Below, in pieces: positions 52,341-60,351 of a DNA stretch of 64,000 nt. The DNA lies in NCBI GenBank assembly GCA_035623335.1, contig DASPTQ010000073.1:1-64000 (forward strand), given 5' to 3'. Numbering within the stretch: position 1 is the first letter of the stretch; each line of letters begins with the position of its first letter. The notes below the pieces were generated by a model. It was given only the letters and a program-made list of their open reading frames with translations, was not told the origin of the DNA and searched no databases. Origin of the DNA: JAFAGX01 sp035623335 (lineage in GTDB: Bacteria > Acidobacteriota > Terriglobia > Terriglobales > Acidobacteriaceae). The position numbers and the translations under genes were made by a program.

Positions 52341-54896
52341 ATGACAGACCGTTGCGAGTCGTTCAGCAGTGAAAGAGCAAGAATATATACAGCAGGGTTG
52401 TTCCGTATTGCGCTTGCCGGCTTATTGCTGGCGACCTTCGCGGCAAGTACAGCGTTCGCGCAACAGCCTGCACCTGAAGCCTGCTCACCGGCAGCTACCG
52501 AATCGCTTAAGTCTGAAAAGCAGTTGCCACCCAACCCTGCACCCTTCGGCGGGGTGATCAAGCGCGACGCGCGCGAATCCAAACCGTGCTGGGCTCCGCG
52601 CATTGTTCCGCCAAAAGGTGCGCCGAACATCTTGTTGATCATGACCGACGACGCGGGCTTCGGCGTGGCCAGCACGTTCGGGGGAGTGATACCCACCCCA
52701 GCGCTGGACCGCATCGCCAAGAACGGTCTGCTTTACACGAACTTCAATTCCACTGCACTTTGCTCTCCGACACGCGCCGCCCTTATCACCGGCCGTAACC
52801 ATCACTCCGTGGGCTTCGGCGTGATTTCCGAGCAGGCCACCGGTTACCCCGGCTATAACAGCATCATTCCGAGAGACAAAGCAACCATTGGCCGCATCTT
52901 GCGGGACAACGGATTCGCTACCTCCTGGTTTGGCAAGGACCACAACACTCCTGCCTTCGCCGCCAGTCAGGCTGGGCCATTTGATCAATGGCCGGTGGGG
53001 ATGGGCTTCGACTACTTCTATGGTTTCGTGGGTGGTGACGCGAATCAATGGCAGCCGAACCTCTTCCGTAACACCTCCGCCATCTATCCCTACGTGGGAA
53101 AACCGGGCTGGAATCTGACCACCGCGATGGCGGATGACGCTATCGAATACATGAAGCGCCTCAACGCGGTGAATCCTGAGCAGCCTTTTTTCCTCTACTA
53201 CGTGCCGGGTGGTACGCATGCGCCCCATCATCCCACCCCCGAATGGATCAAGAAGATCACCGACCTGCACCTGTTCGATAAGGGGTGGGACGAACTACGG
53301 GAGCAGATATTCACTAACCAGAAAAAGTTGGGCGTGATCCCACCCGACGCCAAGCTGACGCCATGGCCAGCGGACCTCCTCAAACACTGGGATCAACTTA
53401 ATCCGGACGAAAAGAAAATGTTTCTCCGTCAGGTGGACGTCTTCGCTGCCTATGTCGCCTATACCGACCATGAAATCGGCCGTGTCATCCAAGAGGTCGA
53501 GGACGAGGGCAAGCTTGATAACACGCTAATCATCTATATCGAAGGTGACAACGGCACCAGCTCCGAAGGCACCTTGCTCGGTACTCCTAACGAAGTGGCG
53601 ATGTTCAACCAGGTCAACGTCCCGGTTGAGGTTCAACTGAAATACTTCTACGACGCCTGGGGTACGGATAAGACCTACAACCACATGGCTGTGCCGTGGG
53701 CGTGGGCGTTCGACACCCCGTTTACGTGGACCAAGCAGATCTCCTCGCATTTCGGTGGTGTCCGCCAGGGTATGGCCATTTCCTGGCCCGGGCACATCGG
53801 CGATCTGGGCGGCATTCGCAACCAGTTCCATCACATCATCGACATCGTGCCCACCATTCTCGAGGCTACGCAGATTCAGGCTCCGGAGTATGTCGATGGC
53901 ATCAAGCAAAAGCCCATCGAAGGCGTCAGTATGGTGTATACCTTCAAGAAAACGAACGCCAACGCCCCTTCTACACATCACACGCAGTATTTCGAAATGA
54001 TGGGTGACCACGCGCTTTATCACGACGGTTGGATCGCCAGCACCAAGGTCATGCGTCCTCCCTGGGAGACCGGGGCAATCATTAAGGAGAATCCTGCCGA
54101 TTACCCGTGGGAACTGTATGACATGACGAAAGACTGGACCCAGTTCGACAACGTGGCCAGCAAGTACCCGGACAAACTGAAAGAACTTCAGGGTCTGTTC
54201 TGGCAAGAGGCGGACAAGTATCAGGTTCTGCCACTCGACAACAGTGTCGTGGCTCGACTCATCATTCCGAAACCCAGCCTGAGTGCGGGCCGCACTGTCT
54301 TTACCTATTCTGGCGTGGTCACTGGCACACCAAACGGCGACGCGCCGAGCATCCTCAATTCTTCCTACAACTTCAAGGCCGAAGTCGAAATCCCGCAAGA
54401 TGGCGGGGAAGGCATGATTGTGACCCAGGGCGGACGTTTCGGGGGATACGGCTTCTACGTTCTGAAAGGGAAACCCGTTTTCCTCTGGAACCTGGTGGAC
54501 CTGAAGCGCATTCGCTGGGAAGGGCCCGAAGCATTAACACCCGGGAAACACACACTGGAGTTCGATTTCAAGTACGAAGGGCTCGGCATGGGCACGCTGG
54601 CTTTTGGCAGCCCCAGCGGCCTAGGCCGCGGAGGCACGGGTGTCCTGAAAGTGGACGGTAAAGCGGTGGCCACGCAATCCATGGAGCACAGCATACCTTT
54701 TATCCTGCAATGGGACGAAAACTTCGATGTCGGAGCAGATACGGGAACTCCTGTAGACGATGAGGACTATCAAGTACCGTTCCAATTCAGCGGCAAGCTG
54801 GACAAGCTGACGCTGACCATCGAGCGGCCGCAGCTGACACCCGCCGATATCGAAAAGCTGAAAGAGGCTCAGCGCAATAACCACGCAAGCGAATAG
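52341..54896 (+). CDS. Secreted arylsulfatase
   Basis: ATG 52341 has AAAGGA 9 nt upstream and gives 851 residues; a frame extension to 52296 adds 15 unlikely ones. After the signal peptide (FRIALAGLLLATFAASTAFA), the sulfatase domain (about 85-560) has the metal-binding MTDDAGFG and the formylglycine motif CSPTRAALITGRN (Cys141). A metal-site and substrate region follows with THAPHHPTPEWI and EGDNGTSSEGT. The C-terminal part is beta-rich (about 610-835). Maturation needs a formylglycine-generating enzyme, not found here. A DUF1254 gene follows after 45 nt. It lies just inside the presumed island boundary. Confidence 0.92.
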   Translation: MTDRCESFSSERARIYTAGLFRIALAGLLLATFAASTAFAQQPAPEACSPAATESLKSEKQLPPNPAPFGGVIKRDARESKPCWAPRIVPPKGAPNILLIMTDDAGFGVASTFGGVIPTPALDRIAKNGLLYTNFNSTALCSPTRAALITGRNHHSVGFGVISEQATGYPGYNSIIPRDKATIGRILRDNGFATSWFGKDHNTPAFAASQAGPFDQWPVGMGFDYFYGFVGGDANQWQPNLFRNTSAIYPYVGKPGWNLTTAMADDAIEYMKRLNAVNPEQPFFLYYVPGGTHAPHHPTPEWIKKITDLHLFDKGWDELREQIFTNQKKLGVIPPDAKLTPWPADLLKHWDQLNPDEKKMFLRQVDVFAAYVAYTDHEIGRVIQEVEDEGKLDNTLIIYIEGDNGTSSEGTLLGTPNEVAMFNQVNVPVEVQLKYFYDAWGTDKTYNHMAVPWAWAFDTPFTWTKQISSHFGGVRQGMAISWPGHIGDLGGIRNQFHHIIDIVPTILEATQIQAPEYVDGIKQKPIEGVSMVYTFKKTNANAPSTHHTQYFEMMGDHALYHDGWIASTKVMRPPWETGAIIKENPADYPWELYDMTKDWTQFDNVASKYPDKLKELQGLFWQEADKYQVLPLDNSVVARLIIPKPSLSAGRTVFTYSGVVTGTPNGDAPSILNSSYNFKAEVEIPQDGGEGMIVTQGGRFGGYGFYVLKGKPVFLWNLVDLKRIRWEGPEALTPGKHTLEFDFKYEGLGMGTLAFGSPSGLGRGGTGVLKVDGKAVATQSMEHSIPFILQWDENFDVGADTGTPVDDEDYQVPFQFSGKLDKLTLTIERPQLTPADIEKLKEAQRNNHASE

Positions 54897-54941
54897 CTGG
54901 GTGTCTAAGCCCAGGGAGACCTAGAGAAATCGAGGCGCAGC

Positions 54942-56432
54942 ATGAGTGGCCAACCCGTTCGTATTGATGACGGAAGACCCCAAGATACTTTTTCCGTTCA
55001 CAGCGGTGGGGCAGCCAGCGTTCACCGCAAGAACAGGAAGTGGCTTTATATGGGGATAGCGGTTCTGCTGGCGCTTATTGCCGGATGGATCCTCGGCGCT
55101 GGCAAGAAGGTGAAGGAAGGAGTCGCCTTTATCGCGGGCGCGGAAGAGTATGTGTACGCCTATCCGCTGGTGTTGATGGACGTAACGCGACAAGTGACAA
55201 CCGCCGCAGCCAACGCCGGCGAGTACAGTTCTCCCATCAACCAGTTCGCCCGTATCCGGACGTACGTGAGCCCCGACTTCAAGAATGTCGTACGCATCAG
55301 CGTCAACTCCTTGTGGTCGTTCGGATTCGTCGATCTCGACCAGGAGCCGATGATCGTCTCACTCCCGGATATGGGTGACCGCTATATCGTGATGCAGGTG
55401 GTCAATATGTGGACCGATGACATCGGCGAGGTGGGCACACGCACCAATGGCGGCAAAGCAGGCAACTACCTAATCGCCAGTTCGAAATGGAAGGGCGAGG
55501 CGCCGAAAGAGATCACCCAGGTCTTCAAGTGCACGACACGGTACGCGTGGGTATTGGTGCAGATGGCCGCCGCCAGCCCGGCCGATTTCGATGCCGTTCA
55601 TGTGAAGCAGGACCAGTTAAAGATGACACCTCTCAGTGCGTGGGGCACAAACTACACGCCGCCGACGAATGTTCCGGTTGATCCTAACGTGGACCTTACG
55701 GCGACACCATTCGATCAAGTGAACCTCATGACAGGCGCGACCTTCTTTAATCGCTTGGCGAAGTTGCTGGTTGAGAACCCGCCGTATGCGACCGATACGC
55801 GCATGATCGAAGGGCTAAAGAAACTGGGCGTCGAAGCTGGTAAGTCCTTTGATGCCACGAAAATCGACCCGGCAATCCTGGCGGGCATCAACAAGTCCCC
55901 AGCCTATGTGAACATGCAGTTCGAGACTGGGCCGTATGCTATCAAGACTGTTAACGGCTGGCTCAACATACTCGATTTGGGCGCTTACGGCACGGACTAC
56001 CAGACTCGCGCCTTTATCGCCAATGTGGGACTGGGTGCTCTCCAGAAGGAAGATGCAGTGTATCCCTCGGCATTCGTCGATAGCAACGGCATCGCTCTCG
56101 ACGGCACCCACAAGTATGTCATGCATTTCGAGAAGGGTGGTCTGCCTCCGTCAAAGGTAAATGTATGGTCGATCTCACCGTATCGCGGCAACTTCTACGT
56201 GCGGAACGCGCTGAATCGATATGGGATACTCTCGTCCATGCCACTGAAATTCAATGCCGATGGATCGCTCGATGTATACCTGCAGAAGGACTCGCCGGGA
56301 GTGGATAAGGACTCGAATTGGCTGCCGATTCCAGGGTCCGGGTCCTATAACGTGACGGTGCGGGTCTATCAACCCGAGCAATCGATGCTCGACGGCACTT
56401 ATAAGCTGCCGCCGATTACGAAGGTCGAGTAA
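54942..56432 (+). CDS. DUF1254/DUF1214 domain protein, membrane-anchored
   Basis: This 496-residue protein has one membrane helix (about 33-52, KWLYMGIAVLLALIAGWILG). A DUF1254 domain follows (about 70-200, YVYAYPLVLMDVTRQVTTAA and VNSLWSFGFVDLDQEPMIVS), with a DUF1214 domain at the C-terminus (about 370-490, VNVWSISPYRGNFYVRNALN). GAGG lies 5-7 nt upstream of ATG 54942. The 45-nt gap to the sulfatase suggests one transcript. DUF1254 proteins are common in bacteria and lack a defined reaction; this pairing may indicate use of a sulfated substrate, which is inference only. Confidence 0.88.
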   Translation: MSGQPVRIDDGRPQDTFSVHSGGAASVHRKNRKWLYMGIAVLLALIAGWILGAGKKVKEGVAFIAGAEEYVYAYPLVLMDVTRQVTTAAANAGEYSSPINQFARIRTYVSPDFKNVVRISVNSLWSFGFVDLDQEPMIVSLPDMGDRYIVMQVVNMWTDDIGEVGTRTNGGKAGNYLIASSKWKGEAPKEITQVFKCTTRYAWVLVQMAAASPADFDAVHVKQDQLKMTPLSAWGTNYTPPTNVPVDPNVDLTATPFDQVNLMTGATFFNRLAKLLVENPPYATDTRMIEGLKKLGVEAGKSFDATKIDPAILAGINKSPAYVNMQFETGPYAIKTVNGWLNILDLGAYGTDYQTRAFIANVGLGALQKEDAVYPSAFVDSNGIALDGTHKYVMHFEKGGLPPSKVNVWSISPYRGNFYVRNALNRYGILSSMPLKFNADGSLDVYLQKDSPGVDKDSNWLPIPGSGSYNVTVRVYQPEQSMLDGTYKLPPITKVE

Positions 56433-57183
56433 CGCACAGTGCCCGAAAAGAGATGATTCAAAGAGAGGACGACCTAATGACCACCGCATTTCGAAAAAAT
56501 CTCAAGCAAATCCGTTTCTCCACCGCCAACAGAAGCTGATGGCGATCAAACAGGCCATGGACGCCAACAATTAGAAGCTGGCCCAGCACACGTGGCAGGA
56601 AACCGAAACCATCAGCTTCAAGGGCGACGTGAAGGACACGAAGGTTTACAGGTCAAGATGGTCAACGGACAACAGTAGAAAAAGCTGCTCAGCGATCAGA
56701 AGTCGCAGTCCGGAGGAGGACGGCGGTGCCGCGTGAAGACCGCTAGCTCCAACCGGCCCTGTCAGCCTGACAATTCGCGTCTGCCAACCCAAAGCAGAGA
56801 TGTTCAAGGGCCACGCAGAGGACAACGTTATGGTGGGGCCGGCCGCATACCAGATTCCGCCGGTGAAGAGAGTGGCGTAGGCAACATGCCCTTAGCTATG
56901 CTCACGGCTACACGTTGTGCAGGCCCCCGGCATGACTAGTCGAACAGGTGCGTCAAGACCATACCCACAAACAGGCCAAGGTTGGGCGGTTTGGCGGAGG
57001 GATTCTATTTCCACTACTAGCATTAGGACGTTGAGAACACATCAGTTAAGAACCTAACCCCAATGTTTTGAGCCGTCAAGAGCCACTTTTCGAGTGTGGT
57101 TTCATGAGGGTTCTTGATGGTTTGTAGGTGCCATTTTGTTCACAGTTGTTCACAGCGTTCACTCAGCCCCGCAAAATACGAAC
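56433..57183. other. Decayed region in presumed island
   Basis: About 750 nt with no intact gene. The first 300 nt hold a broken coding sequence (separate entry). The rest has short frames and the motif GTTCAC three times between 57135 and 57162, but no domain is recognised. Confidence 0.45.
56538..56745 (+). pseudogene. Remnant of a secreted acidobacterial protein gene, two nonsense codons and a frameshift
   Basis: Reading from ATG 56538: MAIKQAMDANN, then TAG, then KLAQHTWQETETISFKGDVK and DTKVY. A frameshift is then needed to continue VKMVNGQQ, TAG, KKLLSDQKSQSGG. Both TAG codons stand where Gln (CAG) would fit, so two C-to-T changes explain them. From memory, the N(Q)KLAQ-x-W-x-E pattern with a following KGDVK matches secreted acidobacterial proteins of unknown role. 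It follows the DUF1254 gene by about 100 nt on the same strand. Confidence 0.5.
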
Positions 57184-57212
57184 GGCGGGGGCCAGTCCTG
57201 GTTTGCCCCGCC
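57184..57212 (-). terminator. Rho-independent-like terminator for the HTH gene
   Basis: On the minus strand, GGCGGGG and CCCCGCC form a 7-bp stem with an inner CCAG/CTGG pairing, followed by GTTCGTATTTT. It begins 7 nt after the stop of the HTH gene at 57219. Confidence 0.6.
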
Positions 57213-57218
57213 GGAAAC

Positions 57219-57419
57219 CTACTGGCTCTTCTGGAGCCAAGCCTCTATAGACGCTGGATCGAATCTAAGGAGTGTTCCCACCCGAAAGTGTGGAATGGCC
57301 TTCGAGCGAACCTTTTGATAGATCCACCATCGTGAAACACCCAGATATTGCGCTAGCTCGTCCACACCGATCAGCGCTTTACGCCCCTTCTGAGCTAGGG
57401 GCGACAACGACGTGCTCAC
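57219..57419 (-). CDS. Excisionase-like helix-turn-helix protein (HTH_17)
   Basis: This 66-residue protein is a single winged-helix domain of the MerR/excisionase type: ALIGVDELAQYLGVSRWWIY, then QKVRSKAIPHFRVGTLLRFD and IEAWLQKSQ. Genes of this kind serve as recombination directionality factors or small regulators next to tyrosine integrases on mobile islands. GTG 57419 starts the frame; no good ribosome site is visible. No integrase gene is present next to it, so if it was part of an integration module that module has been lost or lies elsewhere. A terminator follows directly. Confidence 0.75.
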   Translation of the reverse strand: MSTSLSPLAQKGRKALIGVDELAQYLGVSRWWIYQKVRSKAIPHFRVGTLLRFDPASIEAWLQKSQ

Positions 57420-58045
57420 TGTGATCTAAGATTAGCATCTTGATCCGAGATCGACTGGATACAAATCCCAATTACGAGCACAAACAAATGGTGCTGGAGC
57501 TAATCGCGCGGTTCGCTAACACTCAGGAACGCCTCACCTCGATCCGTAACTCGATCCTCAGCATTCCGGTAGTGGCCATGCCCGTGGGTTCTCAGCCCGT
57601 CCACTTACACCCTGGAACCTGAGCCTGACTCGTGCGCTTCGAGAAATGCACGGAAACAAGGCGGTCGATGCGGAAAAAAGTCAGAGAGCTCCTCCATGGT
57701 TGGGAGACCGTGTCGCGTCACTACTATTCCTGGCTCACCTACGCAGGCCATCGCTCGAGCAGGTTGAGGTAGATTTCTAAAGATTTCTAATCTGTTCGCC
57801 TAGCTCTCCGAGGACCGAGGGAGCAGGTCCGTGGTCAGCCTAGGGTAAGTACCCAGACGGGTCTCTCCCCTGTTGCGTTGGCCAGGCGGGCTGGATCGGA
57901 GCCGTGGTTCGGGAATTCAACAATCCCCAATCAGAGTGGGTAGCCTCGGAACTTTGGTAACCGCATGCCATCAAAAGGTTCTCGCCTTTTGAAAAGTCGC
58001 AGCGATAATTAGCCTTCAGCTTCGTCCAGTCACGGCAGGAGTACC
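57420..58045. other. Intergenic region with tandem 10-bp repeat
   Basis: About 625 nt. AGATTTCTAA occurs twice in perfect tandem (57771-57790). A 60-codon frame at 57440-57622 has only a TTG start and no ribosome site or motif, so it is not annotated as a gene. Confidence 0.4.
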
Positions 58046-58969
58046 TTGAAAGCAAAGTGGGCCACTTGCGCCGGGTTTGCTGCTTGCATACTCGCGACCA
58101 GTTTTGCGGATGAGCCTGCCAATCCAGCGCGCAATGATTCATCCATGCCCTCCTATCGCACGATCGTTTCCGAAGTGCGCGTGACATTTTTTGTCACCGA
58201 CGCAAACAACCATTCCGTTGACCTGGTGGACCGCAGTGATTTTGCCGTCGTCGACGACGATTTGGTAGTACGGGAGTTCCGTAGTGTGGCGCGGGCAGAG
58301 GAGACCACACTTGACCTAGTTGTCCTCATCGACGCTAGCGCATCCGTCTCGAGCAGCCTCCCCAAAATCATGGGCCAGGTTCGGCAACTGGTCCGTCACC
58401 AACAAACCGCGAACGATAGCACCTCGGTTGTGGCGTTTGCTGGTCTCAACCCAGCTTTGCTCTGCGCTCACGATTGCGGAAGCGTAGAGGCGAACAACAG
58501 ACTAAACGCACTGAAGCCCGGTGGCCTGACCCCCTTATTCGACGCTCTCGCCTATAGCGCAACACTCGTCTCCGACCGCCACCAACCCAGCACGAGGCCG
58601 GTCGTAATTCTGTTTTCGGACGGCAACGACACGACCAGCAAAACATCCGCCCAGGAGGCACTGCGAGCAGTCATCGGCAGTGGCGCACTCCTTTACGCCA
58701 TCGATTTGAACACAGCGGGCTCGAGCTCATACGGCAGCGGTGCTCTCCAGCGTATGGCTGAGGCAACCGGGGGTAGAACTTTTTCTCTGCCGGAATCCGA
58801 CCAGGTGCTCGAAACTGTGCTGGAAGACTTGCGCACCTCCTATGTGGTCACGTACCAGCTACCCGGTTCGAGGGTGGGGTACCACTCGCTGCGCATTTTG
58901 CCTAAACACAACCTGAACCTGCGGTTTCATTGCCGCAGCGGGTATTACTACGGGACCAGTGTTCCCTAA
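58046..58969 (+). CDS. Acidobacterial VWFA-domain secreted protein
   Basis: TTG 58046 is used because AGGAG lies 5 nt upstream. The 307-residue product has a weak signal (CAGFAACILATSFA). A beta-rich N-terminal section follows (about 38-85, VSEVRVTFFVTDANNHSVDL, DFAVVDDDLVVREFRSV), then a von Willebrand A domain (about 90-265) with the metal-site motif DASASVS and later LFSDGNDTT. This is the VWFA-related protein type found in many copies in Acidobacteriota. It may bind an envelope or extracellular partner in a metal-dependent way. The small secreted gene at 58980 follows after 10 nt. Confidence 0.85.
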   Translation: MKAKWATCAGFAACILATSFADEPANPARNDSSMPSYRTIVSEVRVTFFVTDANNHSVDLVDRSDFAVVDDDLVVREFRSVARAEETTLDLVVLIDASASVSSSLPKIMGQVRQLVRHQQTANDSTSVVAFAGLNPALLCAHDCGSVEANNRLNALKPGGLTPLFDALAYSATLVSDRHQPSTRPVVILFSDGNDTTSKTSAQEALRAVIGSGALLYAIDLNTAGSSSYGSGALQRMAEATGGRTFSLPESDQVLETVLEDLRTSYVVTYQLPGSRVGYHSLRILPKHNLNLRFHCRSGYYYGTSVP

Positions 58970-58979
58970 CAGGAGATTT

Positions 58980-59441
58980 ATGAAACTTACGTTAGTCCTG
59001 ATTGCGACCCTTTACACCGTGCAGCTAGCCGGGGCTGAGCCGCTCGGAGTCTATAACCACGGAACCGTGGTGCGAATGCGTATGGGTGATTGCATGTTTC
59101 CCCGCCACGGATTTGTCACCGCGCTCGGCGGTCAGCCAATGCAAATGCCGGCTGACGTCTGTCCTGAGTACACGCTGGTTTCAGATAAAGTGGTGTTTGT
59201 TATTGTGGGCAGTTCATCGAATCAGCTGATTCCCCTGGCCGATGTTATTGATTTTCGTTTTCACAAACGCGAGCTTGTCGTACGCGTCGACGATGCTAAA
59301 CACGAAAGCAAATTCAATATTAAAGAGATGATCCTGCGCTCGGAATGGGACCTCATACAAGAGCACATTACCGATCAGCTCAACCAACCATCTCAGCCCG
59401 CTGTAGCGGGCAACGTAGCGAGCATTGGAGGCCGAAACTGA
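58980..59441 (+). CDS. Small secreted hypothetical protein linked to VWFA gene
   Basis: ATG 58980 has CAGGAG 6-7 nt upstream and gives 153 residues with a signal peptide (LTLVLIATLYTVQLAGA). The mature part is beta-rich: VRMRMGDCMFPRHGFVTALG, LVSDKVVFVIVGSSSNQLIP and DVIDFRFHKRELVVRVDDA. Two Cys could form a disulfide. It lies 10 nt after the VWFA gene and is almost certainly co-transcribed; it might be a ligand, chaperone or partner. No family is recognised with confidence. Confidence 0.75.
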   Translation: MKLTLVLIATLYTVQLAGAEPLGVYNHGTVVRMRMGDCMFPRHGFVTALGGQPMQMPADVCPEYTLVSDKVVFVIVGSSSNQLIPLADVIDFRFHKRELVVRVDDAKHESKFNIKEMILRSEWDLIQEHITDQLNQPSQPAVAGNVASIGGRN

Positions 59442-60351
59442 TCCATTGACAGCTTACGGTGGGTTCAGTAGTGCCGATAGTCTGTCGCCTCGCTTCGGGA
59501 CGATGCTCCGAACCGACGGTGCTCTTCCTGCCGTGGTGGCCCATGGCATGGTGGCGATGGCGGGGGAAGCGATCGAAACCGCGATTTCGGATTTGCGGAC
59601 GCAGGTTACCTTGGCCCGTCTCCGCCCGCTCAGCCACCTTAGCGACCTCCCTGGTGCGTACACAGGTTAGCCGGTCAGCAGCAGGACTAAGATTCCCTCT
59701 GTGGACGCGGTACACATTCGACGGAGATGCTTTCGCGCCTTCTGGGAAAGGCGGAGTCGGGGAGGGAGGCAGATTCGAGTTCCGCCACCGGGTGCACCTA
59801 GAGAAATGCCGCCTCGCGTTAGCCAGGATGGAACCTTCGAGGCGGGGAAAAGCACCCGCGACGATTCAAAACCGGCCATAGAGGTTTTTGGTCGATGCGC
59901 ATCGGTTCAGAATGTTCTTCCCGGCTCCTACACGGTTAGGCTGGACATGAGCCAGACCGGCGCTCTGTACCTGCACGGTTGCTTTTCTTATCGGTTCCGT
60001 TCCCTCCTCCTGTTCGATCTTCATCCTGGCGACGTAACCCCAACCAATTTTGGACTCCGCAACAATCGAGTCTATCGGGTAAGTGCAAAGAACCGGCCAA
60101 CGGGGTGACCACCGGGTCGGTGACAGAACTGGCTGCGCTGAACCGCAACCTCAACCCCGAAAAGCTTCCTCCTAAGGTGATCACCGGGTTTGGCGTGGAG
60201 TTGAGAGACCCCTTCTGGCCAGTATCGATGCGCAACTTTCCTCGAACCGGCCCACCAAGGTCGAGTTGCGGTTGCAATCCCTCGACATCCCTGTCGATCG
60301 GAAGCAAGAACTGCGACGGCTGTTCGCGTTAGGTGTGCATATCTCGCGTCA
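59442..60351. other. Probably decayed coding DNA
   Basis: About 910 nt without an intact gene. Plus-strand fragments in different frames look partly protein-like: VSQDGTFEAGKSTRDDSKPA with VLPGSYTVRLD, as in carboxypeptidase-regulatory repeats, near 59815-59945, and ELAALNRNLNPEKLPPKVIT near 60125-60185. They cannot be joined into one reading frame without several shifts. No family is assigned firmly. Confidence 0.45.

Noticed and set aside
57440..57622. 60-codon plus-strand frame divergent from the HTH gene
   Set aside because: It has only a TTG start with no ribosome site, and no recognisable domain.
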